64,000 nt of DNA. Source: Nematopogon swammerdamellus. Lineage: Eukaryota > Arthropoda > Insecta > Lepidoptera > Adelidae. Made by a program: the position numbers and the translations under genes. Shown in pieces: positions 47,301 through 59,300 of the stretch (the first letter of the stretch is position 1; each line of letters begins with the position of its first letter). The DNA lies in contig OX336343.1 in assembly GCA_946902875.1 (NCBI GenBank), positions 13,823,361-13,887,360 on the forward strand, written 5' to 3'. The notes under the pieces are model-generated. The model searched no databases and had not been told where the DNA came from. It saw only the letters and a list, made by a program, of their open reading frames with translations.

Positions 47301-50300
47301 AAATAAAAATATTGCTATTTTTTTACACTGTTAATCGGAATGGTCTGTACATATCTGATATAGAATTATATGCCTCACATATTTGCATACCTGCTTAATA
47401 ATTGTACAATCATAATGTAACCAAAAATTACTGTTAAAGAAAAAAGGTAAAAAATGCTATACTTTGACCTGTCGATACTCGGAAGGCTGCACCTTTCAAA
47501 ATGTTTTTTTACTTATTGTGTTTATTTTTATGTTGTGCTACACAAACTTGCCAATAAGAGTTTGACACATCTTTGTAGTCCGGCAAAATAAATATAATGT
47601 TCTCCGTCCCATACATTGCAAATTTTAAAATATAAAAAATATATATATATACTTTATATATTTGAACCTAACATACATACGTACTGTCAAGCTACGCGTC
47701 TTCACATATTTGTTTATTTAATATGTCCTCAAATCAATTATGAATAACGAATAAACATTTAAAACGCTACAAATATTGGAGGGTATTTTCGACCACAGTG
47801 GTAGGTATAGTTGTTACATAATGTACCAATTAGTATAACTTACACACTTGGCAATCACAAAACATAAGAAAATGTAATTAATTGTAAAGTTAAACCATAA
47901 ATAATGTATAAGGAAAATAGACGAAAATTTATAAATTCGGACTTAGATATTTTCTATACCGGGTCGAATTGGGTTACAGTTTTTATGTGGTCTTATTACA
48001 CTCGTGGTCTACTTCATGATGTATTAAAAGATCTGCGACACCTCGAAAGACTTTTGAAAAAATCGACTAAACATTCTCCGCCCCATACAACTGAAAACTT
48101 CAAGTATTTTTAATAAAATATCTACTTGACTGATATCACTACAACTATATATTTCGTATTATCTTATGTAACCCTAAATATAACAAAAACAGTTTTAAAA
48201 AAAAAATGAAGTTTGCGAAAAAAATCTCCTAATACTATGGAGGCCGTTTCTCGATCCATAGTGCGGCGGCGCACACTGGGGCAGGAGAGGCTCAAATGTG
48301 GCATCAAATCTGATACTGTACTTTGGGATGTCAAAGTATTTTATTTATTTGTAGCGTTGATAGAAGTATAAAATAAAATGAATTGCAAGTATATTTGGAC
48401 TCGTTTATTATAAATAAAAAATGAAAACGTTATAAAATCAAAGGTAAAAATTATAATATATATTAATCAAACTAAAACTCGTAGTATTAAAAGATCAAAA
48501 AAATATCTCATCGTCATCGTCTCCACTATCAACATCGCTGTCCATGCCGACATCAGGATCGTCTTCGTGCTCATAATTATCTTCTTCTCGTGGTTCTATG
48601 TGGTCTAGAATAGTTGGAGATTTTAGCAGTTCTTGAGCTTCTTTCGGAAGATGTTGGATCTTTTTCTTATATATCTTGCACTTGTTTGTGATTACGGGAT
48701 CGGAACTAAGTAGAAATGCATTGAAAATATCCTCATTGGCTTTCACACGGCTACATTTTCTGGCGTAGTGTTCGCGATATTTCTTGAAGTCCTTGTTGCG
48801 CGCTTCCTGCGCCTCTTCCGTTAATTGTCCGATAGGAAGCAACGCATGCGCTATTATCTCTGGGCCATGTATAAGGAATTTGTGTAATGTAGGTGGCATA
48901 TTACACCATGGGTATTTTTCGACATAATACCTTGCAGTGTTATATGCGAACGCCCTAAATTTCTCGATATCGATTTCGTGCCCACTAGATACCACTATCA
49001 TGATTGTATGCATTTTTTTAATCAATTCTACATCAACATGGGTGATTTCCGCTGACAGCTCTGGGTGCTTAAAAAAGCGTCTTGCGGTGTTCCCGTCATT
49101 CGTGTTACCGAAGCCGGGTTTAGGAGAATCTACTATCAAACCGCATCGTTCTCTGAACTCTTTCTGAATACGAGTTTTATTTTGCAGAGCAACTGCCTTA
49201 TCACTGCCACGGGCTTGCCACTTCTTGAATGGTAATTTATACGCCAAGTGAAGGAGACACTCAAACATGCGTATCCAACCATGAAGTACAGATAGTCCAA
49301 ATTCAAAGGTGCCAGGTATTACATTTCTTGTTATCATTTCTTCAACATTGTTAAATTCTTTTGATGTAGCTCCACACACATAACATTTCTGAGTTGATTT
49401 AGTGCCAGTAAGTGCGTTGCAAACTTTGCCGTCTATCATTGAAAATATTAATATGTGACTCACTTCCACGGGCTTTCCTTGAATTAGACATATGCTTTTT
49501 TCTAAGTTTTTAATTTCATCATCTATTCTTCTTTTCTCCGCAATCGATGTTTGGGTAGTCTCTTTTATGAATTCTATTTTCAAGGGCCTGCAATATCTCG
49601 TTGAAGCAGGACGTGGATTTTGCCAAATAATCTTTTCATTGCAAACAAGTCGAACTGGAACAACACAAGTGATGAAAACAGCAGAATCACTAGCTTCGTT
49701 GCCATGAAAGGCTTGCTTATATGCACTGTGGCCCGATGAACCATCAAATCCCCATTTTAACATTAAACAAAAATTTTTAAGTTCTTCGTTCTGAAGTGTT
49801 TCGATGACAGATTCGAGCGATAAGAGTAAGCGTTCCACCGTGAGATCGAGCAAAGCTTGCAAAGTTACTTCAGCGCATGTTTCTGTTATGTTGATGTGTT
49901 CAGATTTGGGGTAGCAAAGCTTTTTTGCAGATTGAACTGTTTTGTATGCGGGGAATTTTTCTGGAGCACTCATTCTTATGACTTGATATTGGTGACGAGA
50001 CAATTTTGCATCCACGAGAACGGCTAATGCATCTTCGCCTGTCAAAAGTTTTGGTTCAGATGAGCTTTTGATAGCCTTGCGGTATTTGGCAGCGCGAGTC
50101 GGAGTTGTGTTTGTAATTTCATGCAGTAATTTTGAGGCCTCTGTTTGCCCTTTGGCTCTTAGGCTCATTTTGGTTGCGTAGCTCAGCACATCTATGGAAG
50201 TAGATTCCCTTAAATCTTTTGTTTTAACTCGCTTTGTGCGCTCCGAACTACATTGGAAAGGAATTTCGGGGCGACCGCGCTTCTTCTCTGCAGAATGGGG

Positions 50301-53300
50301 AAATGTAACTGAGCCATCTAACCATTGCTTATTATTTTCGCAAAATCTTTCATCCATTCTATGTGCCCGAATCCAACGAGACTTAAATTGTGTCTTGAAA
50401 TTTGATAGATTTTTTATTATGTTTTCTTTGTCGCATTTTATTTGTATTTTTAGCTTTTCGATCAAAAATGCGAATTTATCATCGATTTTACTGCCTTCGG
50501 AGCTACTTACAACATTGTAGAGATCTCTTCTTTTAATTGATATGGTGTCCGAACTGGTTCCTGAAACAAAAGAAAACACAAACACTTTAAAGAAAAAAAC
50601 GTAGATTTTTTTTACTGAAATTAACATTTGTACTAGTCTCGAAAAAAAATCATTATAAAAAAAAGGGGCAAAAACGGGCACGAAAATTTTATGATTCTAC
50701 AATATATATTAAACATATATCTTGGAAAATAAAACTTTGAAACTTAATCTGCTTTAGAACATAACTAAAAGTTTCGATATTTCTGAGGAAACTGATAAAA
50801 CATACAATTTAGCAAACACGTTTATTGTTAATTATTTTATGAAGGGTATAAGTACTTAAATACATTTATATAATTACCAAAAAATCAGTACATACCTGCA
50901 CTTGAAGGTTCCATACTCGTAAATGTAACTTTCCTGCACAGACTTTATTAAGTGAATTTCCAAAACGCGTTGCAAGCGGCAAGAAACTGACGCGCGTGCT
51001 CTCTCCGCAACTATCATTGGTCAACTGAGGGGTCTAGCGGAGAGGGGAGCGTGACTAGCGATGAATGACTTATAGTGAATTGTGCACTGGTTAGTTATGT
51101 TTCAAAATGTATAAGTAGTGAATGGGTATCTGTAATTTGGGTTTTCGATTAAATGCCACGTTTGAGCCTCTCCTGCCCCAGTGTGCGGCGTCGCGCCCTT
51201 TTTAGGGTTTCGTATCCGGTATTGGACCCTATTGCTAAGCCTACTTTGTCTGTCTGTCCGTCCGTCCGTCTGTCTGCCCGAGGGCTGTACCTCTTTACCG
51301 TAATAGGTAGCCAGTTGAAATTTTCACAGAATATGTGTTATTATATTATAATAACAGAAGAAAAAATAAAAAATTATTGGAGTTCCCATAGAAGAAATCA
51401 AAAAGTGTATGCGCGCGCGCCATCTACAGAATAGAGTATGAAGCATTTTAACTAATCATGAATTTTAACTTTCATAACAAGCATTTCAAGCATTCATAAC
51501 ACACCATAGATGGCGTGAGTGGCGCTAACCATGGCGATACGGAACCCTCGGTGCGCGAGTTCGACTTGCACTTGGCCGGTTTTTTTCTTTGTTTTGGTAA
51601 ACAAAATTTTGCCACACATAAAACAAAAACTGCTGAGATCGTCGACACTTTCGCGACCAACTCATATTTTTTAAGAGAAAAGGGACAATGTACCTTAAAT
51701 AGGGCATGAACTGATAACCATAAGTTGTCATATCTAATTTAAGCGAAACTGTTATAACTATCTACGTGAATAGAGAACAAAATTTGGTTGGGAATACTCA
51801 AATGAATACAACTTAGGAGGGTAGGTTAATATTTTTTCAAATGATTGGTACATGTCGTTTATCTCAAGAACCAGACTCAATCCAAACAAACTAAATACAT
51901 TTTGTGTGTGCCTAATATTTTTTTTTTTTTTTTTTTTTATGTGAACCAGCATGGGTGGCTGTGCCGAGGGACCAATGGTGCAGTCGACAGAGCCAAAATC
52001 ACCTCTCCTCGCGAAACCACGCTCAGTTAGGTGCCATGCCAGCAGATTTGCGGACTGTTGTTGCTAGGCTGTCTAGCCCGTTAATACGACGCTTGAAGAC
52101 ACCCAGGTTAAAGGATTCAGGAAATACACTCGCCGGAAGACAGTTCCACACTCTAGCGGTGCGACAAAGAAACGATTTAGAGAACCGATGGGTTCTCAAA
52201 AGCCCAATGTCAACAACAAAAGGGTGCTGAGTCTCTCTGCGACGAGTCATGCGGAGATAGGACGGGTGGCAGGGAATAAGGGATGCTAGTTCCGCAGAGC
52301 AGCGTCCGTGATAGTATCTGTAAAACAGACTAAGCGAACCCACAAATCGTCTGTGACTCAGGGACTCCAGACCATCTGTAAGTTTCGGGTCACCTACAAG
52401 ACGGATGGCTCGGCGCTGTATCGAGTCCAAGGATGCTAGCAGATAATGGGGACTACCCTCCCAGATGTGACTGCAGTACTCCATCACCGGCCTAATCTGT
52501 GTTTTGTACAACAGGAATAGTTGAGCCGGTGAGAAGTGAGTAATATAAGTCTTTATTAAAACAATAACAAAATACATGCCGCAGAAAGTAAGCTTCTAAG
52601 AAGTTAAAATCTCAATAGGAACACATAAAATCAACCCTTGCCTTTGAGGAAATATAATACGCTACGAGTACGCTAGTACATAATATATCTTTGACCCTTG
52701 CTAAGAAAGTAGTAGTAGTAGTCTATACCTACTACACTGTAAAAGAGACATTAACGTTAAGGTATTAACTGCATAATTAGTTAGCACTTACGAGTAGGTA
52801 AGATTGCACAACAATTTCGATTGACGACTTGACATAATGTACTAACTTTAAAAAAACAATTATTTGGATTATCCACACAGAGTCATTCTATACATGCATT
52901 ATTGAGTTGATCCAAATTATTAATAGAAAATTTTCAAAGGCTCTATACACACCTGCTGATACACTTAATTACTAAGTAAAATTATTAATTTTGCTCTCAA
53001 CCTGTATTTTCGATATACTGTAAGGGATGTATGATGTGGATATTGAAGAAAATACTTCTGTTATTATTTATAAATAAAAAAAGTGGAGGGTAATCGAACC
53101 GGACAGAACAAATTATGAAAAGTTGGAGAGTAGTTTTACTGCCTTAATGACGCTCAATATAATCAATAAGCCATCTATACATATAATAAAATCGTAGAGG
53201 TAAGAAAGTCTGTACATTGAATGTATTCGGAAAAAAACTAACCAGGGTGGCTTAAAATGAGATACTAAACATGTTAGAACAGTTTTTAAAATTTTTGTTT

Positions 53301-56300
53301 GTTTGTTTGTTTGTCTGTACGCGCATCACGCAAAAACCACTGAACGGAATTAGACGAAACTTTGTATAGTGGCAGTTTATATGCCGAGTTAACATAATAC
53401 GTAAAAAAAATTACAAAAATAAAAAAAAATTTACAATTATAAACATTATTGCGCGTTTAAAATCACGTAGTCCAAAGTACATATTATATCTTGAGAACTG
53501 GCAGCAAATACAATTTGAATAAAATATTCATTCGAAATTTAAAAATAAGTAGATACAACGAAAATGACAGATCTTCTTTTTTATAACTTGAACACAATAG
53601 TCTATACATATCTATTCTTTCTATACATATCATAAAATCGTAAATGCAAAAATGTCTATTTGTACGCGCATCTCGCAAAAACCACTGAACGGAATTTGAC
53701 GAAACTTTTTATAGTGACAGTGTATATCCCGGATGAACATAATAATTAAAAAATATAATAAAAATCACGTAATCCAAAGTAAAGGTAAAAAAAAAACAAT
53801 TTTAAATGTCATGTTGACAACGGCGAACTGTCATCTCGACGTGAGCTGGCCGGTGACAAATTGTTTGATAAATAAAAATAATAATTGAAAGTCGAAGTTA
53901 TGTCGCTGTCATTGGTGCAATAAAATTTATATATCTGTTGCCCGCGGCTTCGCTCGCGTGAAATTCGTATTTAAAAAAAGAAAGTAAGTAACTAAAGGCG
54001 GGCCCGAAGGCGGATCTGCGCTCACGTAAACGATATTCTTTCTCGATGAAAGTAACTAAGGGCGAGGCGGAAGGCGGAGCTGAGTTCAGGAAGAAGAAAA
54101 ACATTCTTGAAGAAAGTAAGTAACTAAGGGCGAGGCCGAAGGCCGAGCTCTATTCTGGAAGACCATAAACCTTCTCGAAGAAAGTAAGTAACTATGGGCG
54201 AGGCCGCAGGCCGAGCTGCGTTTAGGAAGAAGCTAAACCATCTTCAAGAAAGTAAGTAACTAAGGTGAGGCCGAAGGCCGAGCTACGTTCGGATAATTGA
54301 AAAACCATCTCGAAGAAAGCAAGTAACTAAGGGCGAGGCCGAAGGCCGAGCTGCGTTCAGGAAGAAGCTAAACCATCTTGAAGAAAGTAAGCAACTAAGG
54401 CTAGGCCGAAGGCCGAGCTACGTTCTGACAAATGATAAACCATCTCGAAGAAAGCAAGTAACTAAGGGCGAGGCCGAAGGCCGAGCTGCGTTCAGGAAGA
54501 AGCTAAACCATCTCGAATAAAGTTAATTAATATTAAGATTGAGTTAATTTAATTTAAATTTTATTATAAAGTCCACGCTTCTAACGGCAAATATACCGTG
54601 CATCCTAGAACCTTGCGGTTATTTCCGGCTGGATGGCAAGAGGCCCGATGCTATCACCTTAGTGCCATGGACTAAGGGTAGTTCTTTGATGTGGGACGCC
54701 ACTTTTGTTCTCACATTGGCTCCAAGTCACGTTAGGACAAGAGCGGCTGGCGCGGCCGAGGCTGGGGCGGAGAGCCTCAAACGCAGCAAATATAGAAATA
54801 TAATTCAAGATTTCGAATTTGTTGCGTTTGCGGTTAAAAGTTGAAACCCACGGTCCGTGGAGCAGTGAAGCCAAAAGAGGCTTGAGCTGGTGTACGCAAC
54901 TGGTGTCCCGCCATCAAGGGCTTAATATGTACTTCATTCAAAGGGTAAGCCTTGCCATCCAGCGGGGTAATGCCGCAAGTGCTCTAAGAACATTTGAAAA
55001 TGCCCGTTTTGATAGTTATTTTAATGTTTGTTAGGTAGGTTTAATTCTTTAGTTATTAATATTACTTTTTTATTTTTATGAAATAAATAGATTGAGTAAA
55101 CGATATTATATTCTATCGAAGAAAGGAAGTCTTTAAGGGCGAGGCCCGAAGGCGGAAGAGGGTTTTTGGTTTACCTGAACGCAGCTCGGCCTTCGGCCTC
55201 GCACTTAGTTCCTTCCTTTCTTCCAGAAGGTTTATCGTCTTCCTGAACGCAGCTCGGCCTTCGGCCTCGCCCTTACTTACTTCCTTTATTTGAGAAAGGT
55301 TTATCGTTTACCTGAAAGAAGCTCGGCCTTCGGCCTCGCCCTTAGTTAGTTACTTTCTTTAAGAAGGTTTTTCGATTACCTGAACGCAGCTCGGCCGTCG
55401 GCCTCGCCCTTAGTTACTTACATTCTTCTTTGGAATACGAATTTCACGCGAGCGGAGCCGCGGGCTCAGCTATAAAGAATAAAGTTGTATTAATGTATGA
55501 TGTGTGAGTAAACTAACCATCTTGGAAGTAGGCATGTTGAGTGCACTCTGCACGATGAGGTTGCCCGGCGTGCCGACCGGCAGTACGAAGCAGAACGACG
55601 CGGAGACCCCGGACACGAGGCACAGCCATAGAGGGTTCATCTTGATCACTCGCGCCTGTTTCATCACATGTTTCAACACGTACTTTTATTTATTTTTATG
55701 GAAACTGACACGGTTGGCTACATCACCTACAACATCCGTGATGTCAGCCCATAACACCTAGAACTAGATCCAATGTCAGTGCTTGCCTTCTTTTTATGTC
55801 GGCTACACTGAACTGGACGGAAAACACGAACTATTTACATAGCCGTTTCGACCGACATTTCGCTCAGTGCGGTGGTATCAACCCGGCCTGGGTAAACCCT
55901 ACCACCTAGTAAGGTAAGAAGGGAAGGGACCTGCAGTTTTACGTGGAATCTGAACCACGGTCAGCCTCCAACAGTCGAGCGGTCACCCATCCAACTAATG
56001 ACCGCGCTCAGCGTTGCTTAACAACAGTCGACCGACCGTACCACTGAACTACCGAGGCTGACAAAATATTAATAATATTGAATATACTAATTCTAAAATA
56101 ATGTAGATCCATACTTCTGCGCAATCCCATAGCACTTTTCTACAAAATTTAATATTTAATATTAAATTAACACAAACAATCCAGGATATTTTAAACCAGC
56201 AGGTCATACAATACTAATACAGGTCATACATACATCATACAATCAAGTATGTAATCTGCATTATAAGAACATTGTATTCTAAAGAAACTAATTAGTGGCA

Positions 56301-59300
56301 GCCTAATAAAGACCGTTCATATCGGCAACTACCAAATATCAATTTCACATGAGGTTTTCACTGAAATTTATTGACACACATAAACATTATTTTATGGTAT
56401 GATTTTCCGTGGACGAAAATTTAGGGAAATGCGAAACATTTCCATTCCATGTTCAATATATACTATAAGAGTTTCCATGTTCAATATAACAATAAAACAA
56501 TGAACGAAATTTCTTGGAGCCTGCTCAATCATTGTAAACACAGCTGTAACATTGAAATTCGTAGGTATCACGGACTCCGTGGTAGGTATATCATAGACAT
56601 ATAATATAAAACACCCGTATATTATAACACTGGTAGGTATACACAATCTGATATATTATCGCCACCTAGCGGAAATTCTCAGCACTAATTACTGACCGAG
56701 CGCCGTAGTAACCTGCGCTTTTAACGTTACGTTACAACCTCTCCACTGAAATTCATTTCAGTCGTATTCAGTTGTGCGCACAATGGAAGCAAACGATGTT
56801 TATTACTTTGCAATTTGTACCACCGCACTATTACAGGGTGTTTGATGACTATAGCGCATAAAGAAAACCAGGTACTCCTGAGCCTATTTGGAGCAAAAAA
56901 GTTACATGACATTTTGCTCTACGGTGAACTTTTTTTTTCCCCTTACTAAATTTTATTTAGTTTAGTATGGGAAAAAAAGTTCACCGTAGAACAAAATGTC
57001 ATCAAATGTTTTTGCTCCAAATAGTCTCAGGAGTACCTGGTTTGCTTTATGACTTATAGTCAAGCAATGAATAAGCCTATGAACAAGCAAAGATTTTGTA
57101 TTAGGTACGTCGCAGCGACGTAATACAAACTCTTTGTGAACAAGTTTCTGCCGCTCCGTGCCGGGCCGCTCCTCTGCCGGACGAACCGACGGACAGACAG
57201 ATAGACACCTGACCGATTTAATAAGTTACTGCCAGCTGGCTACTACAGCAAACATAATTTCTTACATGTGTAGAATAAACAAAGATTTTATCTGGTTCCG
57301 ATGGAACAGATAGCACATATTTATGGAACAGGAATTGTCAATATATAGGGCGAGAATGGATGGAGCTTTGAACCTGCGAACCATTTACAAAAGGTTATTA
57401 ATATGTATTATTTATTTCAGATAAAAATGAATAAAAAACCAAAGTACCTAATTAAAACTAAATCAAAACGTTAAAAATATTTGTATAAAAACATGCTAAA
57501 TAAATTTTTCATCTCCATTTGTAATAAAACAATTTTAACTATGATGTCATAAACAATAAAAAAATGATGTAATAAAACAATTTAACTATGTATAGTTGTT
57601 GCTTAATGAGGATTCTTGTTGTTTGACTACGCTTGAACTTGTCAAAATTTGATTTTTTTTAAATGGTCGGTTCTATTACACCACAGCGTTTATTTGGCTA
57701 TTAGCTGGGCATATGGCGTTAGGAACTATTAAGTAATCTGTGATATGGCTCCTCTCCAATCTTTCTCCAGTCCTCCTGGCCTTCAGTGGTACGGAACCAC
57801 TGATTGCCTCCGACGTACTTTATATTGTCGTCCCACCCGGGTGGTCATCCTACACTCCGTTTCCCTACAGACACGTATGTGTTTGTAACTCTAAAACGTG
57901 TCAACAAGATTACTTCTTAACCATTTTCCCGTGAGTAATCAAATCACTTATGAAGACAGTTGATTTTACGACTGCGAATAAGTTCAAACATTTTCGCAAT
58001 TTCGCATGAACAGCAAAGCCGGCAAAGCCGGCAAAGCCGGTATACTCCTCAATACTAACGAGCTCCATTGCGACCGGACAGACGACGTTAGCGACCGCCA
58101 CGTTGGACGCGAAGTTGGTTATGAACATAGTGAAGATGATGAGCACTGCGACGACGATGGCCGCCGGCATCGATGAAAGTCCCTCCAGCGAATGGCCCAG
58201 ATTCTTAGTGAGGCCGCTCTTCGTTGCGGCGGTCGATAGGGCGAACCCGCCGCCTGCCAGTTTCAACAAACCACATATTATAAATTTTTAACCCCCGGCA
58301 CAAAATGAGAGGTGTCATAAGTTTGACGCCCCCGTCTGTCTGTGTGTGTGTCTGTCTGCTGTGTGTAGGTATGTCTGTGGCATCTCAGCTACCAAACGGA
58401 TGAAACGATTTGGGTGAGATTTTTTTTATTAGAAAGCTGGTTTAACCGGGATGGTTCTTAGCTACCTATGTTAGTAATAAAGTAATTATGAAGTAATAAA
58501 AAAATTACGTCTCACGAATGGACCGATTTGGATGCGGTTATTTTAAAAAAGCTTGAAATAAAAGTTAAATTTAAAATTTAAAGACCCCCCGACTCCTTAA
58601 AAAGTCAAAAATAATTTCCATTGAGTTACTTATAGGAGTAAATAAAATATAAAAACTCATGGCGCTGGTATTTGGGTGCTTAGCTGTTCTTATTTTTTTT
58701 ACTTTTTAAGGGTCAGGGTTTTTAAATTTGTAATTTTACCTTTATTGTTTGATAAGTGAGCCGCGAGTTTGAAGACGTTAAAATATATTTTAATGTGGTG
58801 AATGGAAATTATTCACATATCCTAACTCAACATAACCTGACCCAAATAGTCTGGTCATAGTTTGAGCAATTCCAATTCGACGTTCAGATTTGTTTACCAG
58901 ACGCGTGCACGTCTGGCTCGATAAGGGAGACATAATATTATGTACTTATGTCAAAGAAAATCCTCTCCTTAACTATTCCTGATTTATGTATCAGATTATC
59001 TCATACTTAGCGCTATAAGCAACCTGAAATACAACTGTCACCAAACCTTAATCCTAGGAATAAGTAGGAGTTGAAATATCGGGCCTTAGTGAACGAGCAT
59101 TTTCATTCTATATTCTGTCGGATTAAAGGACGGTAATACGAACGGGCGGATGTATGGATGAATACACAGATCAAAGAGACCTTCATTATAATAATTCCTT
59201 AAAAAAATCAAAGATAAATGTCCCTAATGGCCTAAATTATTAGACAATTCCAACATTTACTCAATAAAGTAGGTTACAATGGGAACATAATATGCATGCA

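Larger units (their letters stand above)
48272..51185 (-). mobile_element. Transib 2: intact-looking Transib DNA transposon, 2914 bp
   Basis: 33-bp inverted ends CACACTGGGGCAGGAGAGGC... with one mismatch (48272-48304; 51153-51185). The 5-bp duplication CGGCG is present on both sides (48267-48271, 51186-51190), fitting the CGNCG preference of Transibs. It encodes one complete transposase with a single small intron. The first bases CACACTG differ by one from the V(D)J signal heptamer CACAGTG. The left duplication overlaps the right duplication of Transib 1 (CGGCGGCG), so this copy inserted into the edge of Transib 1. Confidence 0.95.

Noticed and set aside
50561..50681. Transib transposase starting at 50681 (728 residues)
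   Set aside because: The extra N-terminal residues are Phe-rich translation of an intron; a consensus acceptor and an upstream ATG exon with matching donor and phase give a better start at 50914.
55960..56062. 5S rRNA gene on the minus strand
   Set aside because: Only the internal promoter part matches; the 5' and 3' thirds of 5S rRNA are absent and the body is a dispersed repeat.
57738..57934. 64-codon plus-strand frame as a small gene
   Set aside because: No family signature, no splice or poly(A) context, and it lies inside an intron of gene B.
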